Positions 47,060-56,730 of a stretch of 61,432 nucleotides of DNA are shown here, piece by piece. A program made the position numbers and the translations under genes. Origin of the DNA: Mycobacterium nebraskense (GTDB lineage Bacteria > Actinomycetota > Actinomycetes > Mycobacteriales > Mycobacteriaceae); contig NZ_LQPH01000041.1 in assembly GCF_002102255.1 (NCBI RefSeq), positions 1 to 61,432 of the forward strand, written 5' to 3'. Within the stretch, counting starts at the first letter, position 1. The number at the start of each line of letters is the position of its first letter. Below the pieces are notes generated by a model, which was not told the DNA's origin, made no database searches, and saw nothing but the letters and a program-made list of their open reading frames with translations.

Positions 47060-50000
47060 ATGGCAGACGATGCCGAGACTTTGCAGGAACGTCGTCTCGA
47101 ACTGCTGCGAAGGCGTATCGCCGAAAAGGGTCTGGCAGCGGGGAAGATGGCCGATGAGGCACGCATCTGTGCGGGAGAGCGTTACCGGCTGTCAGTTGGT
47201 CAGCGCCGGATGTGGTTCCTGCAAACCATGGCCCCCGCCGACACCACGTTGAACATCTGTGTTGCCTACCGACTGACAGGCGCCTTGGACGGGGCGCGCT
47301 TGCGCAGCGCCTTCAATGATGTCGTGGCGCGCCACGCTGTTTTGCGCACCACTTACGGCGTGGACAGCGAGGGTGAGCCGTATCAGGTCTTTCACGATGG
47401 CGTCGAGAACAGTTGGCGAACAGATGATTTGACTCATCTTACCGATGAGGAACGCGAACGGCAGATCCAGGCTTTAACGCGAGACGAGTTCGGCCGACCA
47501 TTCGATCTGACGAGCGAGCCGCCGCTGCGGATCAACTTGATACGTATCGGTACGGAAGAATCCGTACTATTGCTTGTCGCGCATCACATCTGTTGGGATG
47601 ACGACTCCTGGGCTGTTTTCTTCCGCGAACTCAGCGCTGCCTACAACGGTCGCCAGCTGGGCCGGCCCGCACCGCAGTTTGTCGCGGTCGAGGTGCTCGA
47701 GACCTCAGAAGAACCCAGCACTGCCGACATCGGCTATTGGGTTGACACATTGCGGCCGTTACCCGAACCGCTGGAACTTCCCGGTGCGGGTGCCGCGCAT
47801 CCGTCCCGGCGGGCCGAACGTCAAACTCGGGCACTGCCCGCCGACCTCTTCAACCGGGTCGAGAACTTCGCCCGAAAGCGCTCCGCCTCACCGTTTATGG
47901 TGCTGCTGGCGGGCTTTGGTGTGCTGGTTCGTCGCTATACCGGCGCGGCGGATTTCTTGGTTTCCATCCCCGTCACCGATCGCAGGGCGGCGGCCGAGGG
48001 AGCCATCGGGTATTTCGGCAACACGCTGTTGCTGCGGATCGGTGCGCGAGCGCACGACACGTTCACCTCGCTCGTGGACTCCGTCCGCGAAACCTGTCTT
48101 GGCGGCTTCGCCCACAAGTCGGTCGGCATCGATCGAGTGGTCCGCGAGATCAACCCGGAGCGCATGGGACACGACGGCATGGACGGCCTAGTCCGGGTGG
48201 GTTTCAGCATGCGTAAGAGCGCAAGTGGATTCGCCTTGGACGGCGTCGCCGTGCGACAGCTCGAATTGGGCGCGGTCGCTGCGCCCCTTCCGCTTGCTCT
48301 GGCGGTCGTGCTGGACCCCGATGGCGCGTTCGTCGAAGTCGAGTATCAGGCGGATGTGTTGAGCTCTGCGCTCATCGAGCAGATGGTGGTTCATTACCTC
48401 CAGCTGTTGGACAACGCGCTGGCCGAGCCCGAACGTCGCGTCACCCGCCTGGACATCCTCGGCCCTGAGGAGCGAAATACCGTCCTGGCACGATCGCATG
48501 GCGAACTCGTCGACACGCCCGCCACCACGATGGTCGCGATCCTCGAAGCGGCCGCAACTGCCGCGCTGGACGCGGTTGCGCTTTCCTCGGATGAGGTTGA
48601 TCTGAGCTACGCCGAACTACATCGGCGCGCGAATCGCTTGGCGCGCTGGCTTATCCAGCAGGGGTTCGGTGCCGACGACATCATCGGCCTGCGCATCGCG
48701 GCGTCGATCGAGTTCGTCGTCGCCTTGCTCGCCGTACTGAAAGCCGGTGCGGCCTACCTACCGATCGACCCGGCATACCCGGCCGAGCGCATTGATTACC
48801 TGGTCACCGACGCCCGCCCGCGGACGGTCATCGGACCGCAGGAACTCGAGGCCGCTGGGCGGGCGGCCGCGCAGCTGTCTGACGTCACGGTGACCGAGGC
48901 CGATCGGTTATATCCGCTGCTTCCCGACCACTTGGCTTACGTCATCTACACTTCGGGCTCCACCGGCCAGCCCAAGGGCGTGGCGGTTTCACATCGGGCA
49001 ATCGCCGAGCACGTGGAGGGTTTCATCGCCGAGTGGTGCCTGACCGCCGAAGACCGCTGGCTGCAGTCGTCGTCGGTGAGCTTCGATGCTTCATTGGCGG
49101 ACATCTTCCTCACGTTGTCGCTCGGCGCGCAGTTGATCGTGCCCAACCCTGCCAAGTCCCGGGCCTTCGGTGACGTCGACTACGTGGCCGATCTGATCAG
49201 TCGCCGCGGCGTCACCGTGCTGCACATGGTGCCATCCATGCTGAGCACTCTTTTGATGCTGCCGCAGGCCAAACAATGGCGGACGCTACGTCACGTGCCC
49301 GTCGGCGGAGAAGCGCTTCCCGGTGAGATTGCCGACGAATTTGTCAGCTGCTTCGACGCTCAATTGCGCAATCACTACGGTCCAACCGAGGCCGTCGTCT
49401 GCTCGACGCACCACCTGGTAGAGGGATCGCACGGCATGCGCGTGGTGCCTATCGGCACCCCGAACCGCAACGTCTACGCCTACGTACTTGACGAGGAGTT
49501 GCAGCCGGTGCCGGCCGAGGTGATCGGTGAGCTCTACCTCGGTGGCGCCCAGTTGGCACGTGGATACCTCGGACGTCCCGGACTGACCGCACAGCGGTTC
49601 ATCGCCGACCCGTTCAACCCCGGCATGCGGCTATACCGGTCGGGAGATCTGGTTCGCCGCAATATCACTGGCGCCCTGGAATTCGTCGGCCGCGCCGATG
49701 AGCAGGTCAAAATCCGCGGCTTCCGTATCGAACTTGGCGAGGTTCGATCCGTGATTGCGACGCACCCAGCGGTGCGCCAATGCCTGGTCGTCGCAGACAA
49801 TACCGAAGCCGGTCCCACGCTCGTCGCATACCTTGTGCCTCTTGATGATTCTGCGCACCTGGACTTGGAGGGGATACGCGCACACACCGCCTCGGTACTG
49901 CCGGAATACACGGTGCCAAACGCCTTCGCGGTGATACCTGAGATCCCGCTGACGGTGAGCGGCAAACTGGATAAGCGGGCGCTGCCCGCACCGACGCCTA

Positions 50001-52090
50001 CCGCGCTACGTAGCTACCGTGCCCCGGCGACGATCACTGAGCGCCGGATGTGCTCGATCTTCACCCGCCTGTTTGGCTGGGAGCGGGTCGGCGCCGAGGA
50101 TTCCTTCTTCAGCCTCGGCGGCCATTCACTGCTGGCGGCCCGGTTGGTCGCACAGATCCGCGCCGAGTTCGGTGTTGAGCTGACCATTCGCACGGTGTTC
50201 GATGCTCCCACCCCGGCCGGATTGGCGGCCCAGCTGGTCGATCAGTTCCGTGCCGAATTCGATATCGACCTCGACGAGATGGAGGCCGAGCAGCCATTTG
50301 ACGAGGCGATGCCAGCTCAATCGCCCCGTCCAGCGCTCGTCGAATCCGTTCGCCCGGAACGGCTTCCCTTGTCCTACTCCCAGCTCGCTGCGTGGTTCCA
50401 GTATCGGATCGAAGGCGCACGCGACGGCTTCAACATGCCGTTCGCGCTTCGCTTCGAAGGCCCGCTGGACCCCGCCGCGCTCACCGAAGCACTCAACGAC
50501 GTGGTGGCCCGGCATGAGCCGCTGCGAACGAATTTCATTGAGTACCTGGGTGTCCCGTACCAGATTGTGCACCCCGAATTGGAAGTGGATCTACCGATCT
50601 CCCGGATCACAGCAGACCGCTTCGACGAAACGGTGGCCGAGTTGCGTCGGCATGTCTTGACGCCGGAGCGCGGTCCACTGATCAGGGCGAACCTGTTGGC
50701 GCTCGAGTCGGATAGGCACGTGCTGTTCTTGATCGTCCACCACATTGTCAGCGATCACGCCTCACTCGGCGTCTTGTCCGAGGACCTCATCGTCGCTTAC
50801 CGCGCGCGGCTGCGGGGAGAGCCGCCTCAGTGGGCAGCGCTGCCCGTCCAGTTCGCAGATTACGCACTGTGGCAACGAGATGCTTTCGATAAGTCCAGTG
50901 GATGGGGACGGGACGAGCTGGCATATTGGCGTGACGCATTGGCCGGACTGCCCGATGTGATCTCGGTGGCGGCCGACCACTCGCGGCCGCCGGCGCTCGG
51001 GAAGCGCGGGGAGGTGGCGAGTTTCACCGTGTCCGCGGCCCGCCGAGCGGCGCTCACGCGGCTCGGCGAGCAGAACGGCGCCACCGAGTTCATGGTTTAT
51101 CAAGCTGTTCTTGCGACGTTGCTGCACAAACTCGGTGGCGGCACGGACATCGTAATTGGCAGCCCGGTCGCATCTCGCGTCGAATCGGCCACCGCGCATT
51201 TGATCGGACTGTTCGCCAACGTCGTGGTCCTGCGCAACGATTTATCCGGCGATCCAAGGCTGCGCACCATCGTCGCGCATAGCCGCGATACGGTGCTCGA
51301 TGCCTTCGCGCATCAAGAACTCCCCATCGAACGCTTGGTGGAGGCGCTCAACCCGCCGCGCTCGCGGTCCTGGAACCCGTTGTTCCAGACCTTGATCCAC
51401 TTTCGCGGTGAGGACTGGGCGCTGACACCGCGCGACCTGACTGGGACCGGGGAAACCACGGTCTGTCCGCTTTCAATGGACTTCGACGTGTCATTGCTGG
51501 ATCTGGACATAGGCATAAATGTGACGGAGGGCGGAGAACTCGACGTTCGAATCGTCGCCAATGCCGATCTCTACGAACCCCACAGCGTCGCACTCATCGC
51601 CGATGCTCTGAATACCGCGCTCGACGCCTTCGCGACGACACCGGACCGCCCGGTGTCCATGTTGGAGTTGCTACCCACGGCCGCCATGGAAAAGCTTCTC
51701 GCTCCGCCAACCCCGGCCGTCGTTGAGCCGTCGCAACCGGTCACGCGGGGTTCTGCAGAAACCGAGCAGCTCCTCATCGCCCTCCTAGAGGAATTACTCG
51801 ACATCACCGGTGTCGATCCCGAGGACAACTTCTTCGCTCTCGGCGGTGACAGCATCATCTCCATCAAGTGGTCGGCGCAGGCCACCGAGCGGGGACTGAC
51901 CCTGACCCCGGCAATGGTGTTCGAGCACATGACCATCGCCGAGCTGGCAGCGGCAGTCGACACGGCCGCTGATCAGCCTGTGGCCGAAGCGGAGCCGGCG
52001 GCAGGGCACGAATACACGCCGATGAGTGCATCAGGCCTGAGCCCCGAGGCATTGGCCGAACTCACCGCATCCTGGCTCAAGGAGTCGTGA
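47060..52090 (+). CDS. nonribosomal peptide synthetase C-A-PCP-C-PCP (MbtE-like)
   Basis: This 1676-residue NRPS has C1 (HHICWDDDS near 174; last motif residue D, not G), A1 (YTSGSTGQPKGV near 630, YRSGDLVRR, VSGKLDKRAL), PCP1 (LGGHSL, Ser near 1020), C2 (HHIVSDHAS near 1227) and a final PCP2 (LGGDS near 1595) with no second A domain. Starting with C means it accepts an acyl or peptidyl group from elsewhere. By eye the A-domain pocket reads D-A-A-H-V-V-H-V-C-K, which I cannot assign. Length is near the 1682 recalled for MbtE. I chose the ATG at 47060, close to AGGGGTGAGG; a GTG at 46997 is in frame but has no ribosome site. It is iron-regulated by position. Confidence 0.9.
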   Translation: MADDAETLQERRLELLRRRIAEKGLAAGKMADEARICAGERYRLSVGQRRMWFLQTMAPADTTLNICVAYRLTGALDGARLRSAFNDVVARHAVLRTTYGVDSEGEPYQVFHDGVENSWRTDDLTHLTDEERERQIQALTRDEFGRPFDLTSEPPLRINLIRIGTEESVLLLVAHHICWDDDSWAVFFRELSAAYNGRQLGRPAPQFVAVEVLETSEEPSTADIGYWVDTLRPLPEPLELPGAGAAHPSRRAERQTRALPADLFNRVENFARKRSASPFMVLLAGFGVLVRRYTGAADFLVSIPVTDRRAAAEGAIGYFGNTLLLRIGARAHDTFTSLVDSVRETCLGGFAHKSVGIDRVVREINPERMGHDGMDGLVRVGFSMRKSASGFALDGVAVRQLELGAVAAPLPLALAVVLDPDGAFVEVEYQADVLSSALIEQMVVHYLQLLDNALAEPERRVTRLDILGPEERNTVLARSHGELVDTPATTMVAILEAAATAALDAVALSSDEVDLSYAELHRRANRLARWLIQQGFGADDIIGLRIAASIEFVVALLAVLKAGAAYLPIDPAYPAERIDYLVTDARPRTVIGPQELEAAGRAAAQLSDVTVTEADRLYPLLPDHLAYVIYTSGSTGQPKGVAVSHRAIAEHVEGFIAEWCLTAEDRWLQSSSVSFDASLADIFLTLSLGAQLIVPNPAKSRAFGDVDYVADLISRRGVTVLHMVPSMLSTLLMLPQAKQWRTLRHVPVGGEALPGEIADEFVSCFDAQLRNHYGPTEAVVCSTHHLVEGSHGMRVVPIGTPNRNVYAYVLDEELQPVPAEVIGELYLGGAQLARGYLGRPGLTAQRFIADPFNPGMRLYRSGDLVRRNITGALEFVGRADEQVKIRGFRIELGEVRSVIATHPAVRQCLVVADNTEAGPTLVAYLVPLDDSAHLDLEGIRAHTASVLPEYTVPNAFAVIPEIPLTVSGKLDKRALPAPTPTALRSYRAPATITERRMCSIFTRLFGWERVGAEDSFFSLGGHSLLAARLVAQIRAEFGVELTIRTVFDAPTPAGLAAQLVDQFRAEFDIDLDEMEAEQPFDEAMPAQSPRPALVESVRPERLPLSYSQLAAWFQYRIEGARDGFNMPFALRFEGPLDPAALTEALNDVVARHEPLRTNFIEYLGVPYQIVHPELEVDLPISRITADRFDETVAELRRHVLTPERGPLIRANLLALESDRHVLFLIVHHIVSDHASLGVLSEDLIVAYRARLRGEPPQWAALPVQFADYALWQRDAFDKSSGWGRDELAYWRDALAGLPDVISVAADHSRPPALGKRGEVASFTVSAARRAALTRLGEQNGATEFMVYQAVLATLLHKLGGGTDIVIGSPVASRVESATAHLIGLFANVVVLRNDLSGDPRLRTIVAHSRDTVLDAFAHQELPIERLVEALNPPRSRSWNPLFQTLIHFRGEDWALTPRDLTGTGETTVCPLSMDFDVSLLDLDIGINVTEGGELDVRIVANADLYEPHSVALIADALNTALDAFATTPDRPVSMLELLPTAAMEKLLAPPTPAVVEPSQPVTRGSAETEQLLIALLEELLDITGVDPEDNFFALGGDSIISIKWSAQATERGLTLTPAMVFEHMTIAELAAAVDTAADQPVAEAEPAAGHEYTPMSASGLSPEALAELTASWLKES

Positions 52091-52099
52091 ACCCCAGTC

Positions 52100-55000
52100 A
52101 TGAGCCCGGCTCCGCGTCAGATCGAGGACGTTCTTGCCCTCAGTCCGCTGCAGGAAGGGCTGTTTGCCTTATCCCGACTGGCCGAGGACGGCATCGACCT
52201 GTACTGCATGCAGTTCGTTGTCGATATCGACGGACCGGTTGACCTCGAGCTGCTCCACCGCAGCGCTCAAGTCATGCTGGACCGGCATCCCAATCTACGC
52301 GCCGCCTTCTGGGATCGTGACGTACCGAAACCGGTGCAGATCGTGCCCACCCAGGCCGTGCTGCCATGGTCCGAACGGGCCTCGTCGCCAACGGAATTCG
52401 ACGCCATCGCACGCTCGGAACGGCGCCGCCCGTTCAACTTGAGTCGTGGGCCGGCACTGCGGGTCGTCCTGCTCACGGTCCCCGGCGAGACCAGGCACCG
52501 GATGATTTTCACCGCGCACCACATTCTGGTGGACGGCTGGTCACTTGCGGTGTTCTTCACCGAAATGCTCGCCATCTACCGGGCCGGGGGCTCGGCCGAC
52601 GGGCTACCGACTCCACGTCCCTATCGTGACTACATCGCCTGGCTCGCCCGGCAGGACCGGGCTGCCGCGATTGCTCAATGGACCGAGTACTTGCGGGGCG
52701 TGTCCGCACCGCTCATGGTCGCCGATGGCACCGTGGCGGCAGGTGATGGCGTGCCGGAAAAGACGGAACTGCGGTTGCCCGCGGCCGATACGGCACGGCT
52801 GCGAGACTGGGCGGGTCGCAACGGTCTCACACTCAATACCGCAGTGCTTTTCGCCTGGGCCGTCGTGCTCAGCAGGCTCACCGACCGTCGCGACGTCGTT
52901 TTCGGCACCGTCATCTCCGGCCGTCCCGAAGGCTTGCTCGGCGTGGAGACCATGGTCGGGCTGTTCATCAACGCCGTGCCAGTTGTGCACCAGGTCTGCA
53001 GGACTGACTCGGTGGTCGAGCAATGCACACGGTTGCAGCGCGAGTCGTCGGCGATGCGTGACGTCGGTTATCTCGGCCTGTCGGAAATTCAGCGTGAACA
53101 TGGCCGAGGAACCTTGTTTGATTCCCTGTTCGTCTTCGAGAACGCACCGATCGAGGACGCCATCCGCACCGTCAGCACACCTGACGGCGCGCGCTTCTGT
53201 CCCGTAGAGATGGAAAGCCTGACGCACTATCCGTTGACCGTCGTGTCGCACATGAGCGGCGAGGCGCTGGTGGTGCTCGTCGAGGCGATTCCCGAGGTGC
53301 TGCCTCATCTTATGGCCACGGATATCGGCCAGCGATTGCTCGCCGTGCTGCGTCAACTCCCCGATGTCGGCGACGACACCCCCGATGCGCTGGATATCCT
53401 CACCACGGCGGAGCGCGCTGAATTCGAAGACCTTGCGACACGGTCGGTACCGACTGCGGAGAGCGCCTCGGTGTGGGAGATGTTCGAGCGGCAGGTTCGC
53501 GCCGCGCGAGACGCCGTTGCCCTTACTACCGGAAGCGGTGAGCGTTACACCTACGCCGAACTACACGCCGACGCTAGCCGGCTGGCCCGGGAGCTTGCCG
53601 AACAGGGCATAGGTCCGGAAAAAGTCGTTGCACTGGTGCTGCCGCGGTCGACCCGCTCCATAGTCGCCATCCTGGCGGTGCTCGCCGCGGGTGCTGCCTA
53701 CCTGCCGATTGACATCACGCTGCCGAACGCTCGTATCAAAGCTATTCTGAACCAATCTGATCCGGCAATTGCTCTCACTGAGGCCCGCTACTCACAGTTG
53801 ATAGACCCGGATCTGAGCACATTGGTTCTCGATGAACCCGCTGTCGCCGAGATCATTTCGGGACATGCCGGCGCCGCCCCGCCGGTTAGTCGCCATCGCG
53901 AAGACAGCGCTTATGTCATCTTCACCTCCGGTTCAACCGGTGAACCCAAGGGCGTCGTCGGTACCAATGCGGCGTTACTCGGCTATTTCGCCGACCACCG
54001 CGAGCGCGTCTATCGGCCGGCCTCCCAGCGCCTGGGTCGCCCGATGCGCATCGCGCACGCCTGGTCTTTGAGCTTTGACGCCTCGTGGCAGCCCATGGTC
54101 GGCCTGCTCGATGGCCATGCGCTCCATCTGTTCGACGCCGAGGAAATGCGCGACGCGGACCGGTTGGTGGAAGGCATTGCCGCATACGAGATCGACATGA
54201 TCGACACCACCCCCTCGATGTTCGTACAGCTGCGCGCGGCCGGGCTCCTGGATCACGGTCTTTCGGTGCTGGCCCTCGGCGGCGAGGCGATCAACCCCAC
54301 CGTGTGGGAGCAGTTGCGCGCACCGTCATCCACAACGGTATACAACTGCTACGGGCCCACGGAAATGACCGTCGAGGCGATCGTGGCCCCCGTCAAGGAC
54401 TACCAGGAACCGACGATCGGCACGGCGAACGCCGGAACATTCGCCTACGTACTGGATTCGGCGTTGCGGATGGTCCCAAACGGCGTCGTGGGGGAACTTT
54501 ATCTATCCGGGGCGCAGCAGGCCCGTGGCTATGTCGGTAGACCTGCGATGACCGCCGCTTCGTTCGTGGCCGACCCGCTGCGCCCGGGACAACGCATGTA
54601 CCGCACCGGTGACTTAGTACGTCGCCTACCGCACGGGGGCTACTCCTATGTGGGGCGCGGCGACACCCAAGTCAAAATTCGCGGCTACCGCGTAGAAACA
54701 GTAGAGATCGAAGCCGCACTGCGCGACCAGCCCGGAGTGCACGACGCGGCAGTCTCCGTCGTACGTCGTGACGGCGCGACCAGCCTGTGCGGTTTCGTTG
54801 CGTGGCAGGCGGAATCGGATGGTGATCTCGCCCGGCTGCGTTCCGCGCTCACCAACCGTCTGCCGTCGTATATGGTTCCGGTCCGGATCGTGGCATTGCC
54901 GAAGCTGCCAGTGAACACCAACGGCAAGCTGGACATCGATGCCATCGACCGGCTGGCCGAGAACACGCTCGCGCACGTCGCTGAGAATGGCATGGGATCG

Positions 55001-56620
55001 GCATCCACCGATACGGAACGGTTGCTGTGCGAAACATTCGAAGAGCAGTTCAACGGCCTGGTCCCGCACGTCGACGAAGACTTCTTCTCGCTCGGACTAG
55101 ACAGCATCGTGGCGATCTCGCTGGTCCATAAGGCTCGTCGGCGTGGCCTCACATTGAGTCCACGGATGCTGCTCACCGCTCCGACCATCCGTCAGCTCGC
55201 GGCGACGATCGACGCGCCCAGCGCTGACACCGTCGTCGAGAGCGTCGCATACGGTGAGGTGCTGCCACTGCCGATGGTGAGCTGGCTGTATGAATACGGG
55301 AACTACCGCCGGTTCACCCATACCGTTTTGCTCCAATTGCCCACCGAAATCGACCGCTCGTCGATCGAGTCGATGTTGCAGCTGTTGCTCGACCGGCACG
55401 ACACGCTACGATCCATTCTGGCTGACACTCCCAATGGACCACGCCTGGTTACTCGTGAACCCGGTGTGGTGCGTGCCAGCGACCTGCTTACGCGGGTCGA
55501 GCTGTCTGATTCCACTGAGGCACAACTGCATTCGGCCATACCGGAATGGTCACGAAAGGTCACAGACGAGATCGATCCGCGCGCGGGCGCGATGGTGCGA
55601 TCGGTGTGGTTCGCGAGCGCCGAGAATATCCTGCTGATCACCGCACACCACTTGGCCGTAGACGTGGTGTCCTGGCACATCATGCTGGGTGACACCGCGG
55701 AGACGTGGCGCTCCATCAAAGCGGGCGTGGCGCCGAACATGCTATCGGAGTTTACTTCTTACCGCCGGTGGTCTCAGCTGATGTGGGAACGAGGCCCCAT
55801 GCCATGCGTGGCGGCCCAACGCGAATATTGGATAGCGCAGGTCCGCGACCCCGATCCGGCGTTGGGTGTTCGACATCCAGACCCGGCCCGGGATACTTGG
55901 TCCACCCTGCGAGTCACGCGGGTCGCCACGCCGGTCGCTATCACCGAGCGGGTGCTTTCCACGCTTACCAGGGATAAGGGTCTGCGGGAATTTCTTCTGG
56001 CCGCAACAACCATAGCCATTGCGAGCTGGCGGAGGGAACGCGCGCAGGACCCGGCCTCGGGCACGCTTGTCACTTTGGAGGGCCACGGACGCGCAGACGC
56101 CATTCTGGGCACCGACACGACGAACACCGTCGGTTGGTTCACGACGGCGTTCCCCGTGCGGCTTGGCGTGGGTGCAGCGGCGGTGGATGTCGAACAGGCC
56201 GAGACCGATCCCGCAGCGGCCCGCGCACTGCTGGACTCGGTGGCCACGCAACTTCGCGAGATACCGTACGACGGTCTGGATTACGGTCTGCTTCGGTACG
56301 TTGACGGTCTACCCGAGTTGCAGGCCGCTGCCGAACCGCAGATTCAGTTCAGTTATCTCGGTCGTCTGGACCTCACTAGTGTCAGTCATCACCCCTTGTC
56401 GCTTGTCACCGGGCCGCTTCTCGATGTGCTCCCGATCGATCCCGAACCGGATCTGCCGTTGCGTTTTGGGCTGAACATCAGCGTGCTGGTGGCTACCATG
56501 CCCGAAGGCACGCAACTGATCGCCAACTGGCGCTGGAGTGATGCCCTGTTTGCGCCTTCCGATATCGACCAACTGACGGACCTCTGGCGGCGCGGCATCG
56601 ACGTGCTGGCCGGCGAATAG
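52100..56620 (+). CDS. nonribosomal peptide synthetase C-A-PCP-E (MbtF-like)
   Basis: This 1506-residue NRPS, 9 bases after the first, has C (HHILVDGWS near 139), A (FTSGSTGEPKGV near 610, YRTGDLVRR near 835, TNGKLD), PCP (LGLDSI near 998) and an epimerase-type domain (HHLAVDVVSWHIM near 1182 and FSYLGRLD near 1415). By eye the pocket reads D-A-Q-D-L-L-C-V-E-K; two acidic residues (Asp at 278, Glu at 331 in PheA numbering) fit a basic substrate such as lysine or a hydroxylated derivative. This agrees with MbtF, which adds the second lysine of mycobactin. The E domain would give a D residue, or take part in release as suggested for MbtF. No thioesterase domain is fused. Confidence 0.9.
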   Translation: MSPAPRQIEDVLALSPLQEGLFALSRLAEDGIDLYCMQFVVDIDGPVDLELLHRSAQVMLDRHPNLRAAFWDRDVPKPVQIVPTQAVLPWSERASSPTEFDAIARSERRRPFNLSRGPALRVVLLTVPGETRHRMIFTAHHILVDGWSLAVFFTEMLAIYRAGGSADGLPTPRPYRDYIAWLARQDRAAAIAQWTEYLRGVSAPLMVADGTVAAGDGVPEKTELRLPAADTARLRDWAGRNGLTLNTAVLFAWAVVLSRLTDRRDVVFGTVISGRPEGLLGVETMVGLFINAVPVVHQVCRTDSVVEQCTRLQRESSAMRDVGYLGLSEIQREHGRGTLFDSLFVFENAPIEDAIRTVSTPDGARFCPVEMESLTHYPLTVVSHMSGEALVVLVEAIPEVLPHLMATDIGQRLLAVLRQLPDVGDDTPDALDILTTAERAEFEDLATRSVPTAESASVWEMFERQVRAARDAVALTTGSGERYTYAELHADASRLARELAEQGIGPEKVVALVLPRSTRSIVAILAVLAAGAAYLPIDITLPNARIKAILNQSDPAIALTEARYSQLIDPDLSTLVLDEPAVAEIISGHAGAAPPVSRHREDSAYVIFTSGSTGEPKGVVGTNAALLGYFADHRERVYRPASQRLGRPMRIAHAWSLSFDASWQPMVGLLDGHALHLFDAEEMRDADRLVEGIAAYEIDMIDTTPSMFVQLRAAGLLDHGLSVLALGGEAINPTVWEQLRAPSSTTVYNCYGPTEMTVEAIVAPVKDYQEPTIGTANAGTFAYVLDSALRMVPNGVVGELYLSGAQQARGYVGRPAMTAASFVADPLRPGQRMYRTGDLVRRLPHGGYSYVGRGDTQVKIRGYRVETVEIEAALRDQPGVHDAAVSVVRRDGATSLCGFVAWQAESDGDLARLRSALTNRLPSYMVPVRIVALPKLPVNTNGKLDIDAIDRLAENTLAHVAENGMGSASTDTERLLCETFEEQFNGLVPHVDEDFFSLGLDSIVAISLVHKARRRGLTLSPRMLLTAPTIRQLAATIDAPSADTVVESVAYGEVLPLPMVSWLYEYGNYRRFTHTVLLQLPTEIDRSSIESMLQLLLDRHDTLRSILADTPNGPRLVTREPGVVRASDLLTRVELSDSTEAQLHSAIPEWSRKVTDEIDPRAGAMVRSVWFASAENILLITAHHLAVDVVSWHIMLGDTAETWRSIKAGVAPNMLSEFTSYRRWSQLMWERGPMPCVAAQREYWIAQVRDPDPALGVRHPDPARDTWSTLRVTRVATPVAITERVLSTLTRDKGLREFLLAATTIAIASWRRERAQDPASGTLVTLEGHGRADAILGTDTTNTVGWFTTAFPVRLGVGAAAVDVEQAETDPAAARALLDSVATQLREIPYDGLDYGLLRYVDGLPELQAAAEPQIQFSYLGRLDLTSVSHHPLSLVTGPLLDVLPIDPEPDLPLRFGLNISVLVATMPEGTQLIANWRWSDALFAPSDIDQLTDLWRRGIDVLAGE

Positions 56621-56730
56621 GCCGGGAAAGTCGGGAAATGAGGCCGCTCGCGGGGTGATTCGGCATTGGCCACCACCATGATCGCGCGGGCGCGAATGGT
56701 CGCGGCACTGGCTGATGAGGAAGTTCTGTC

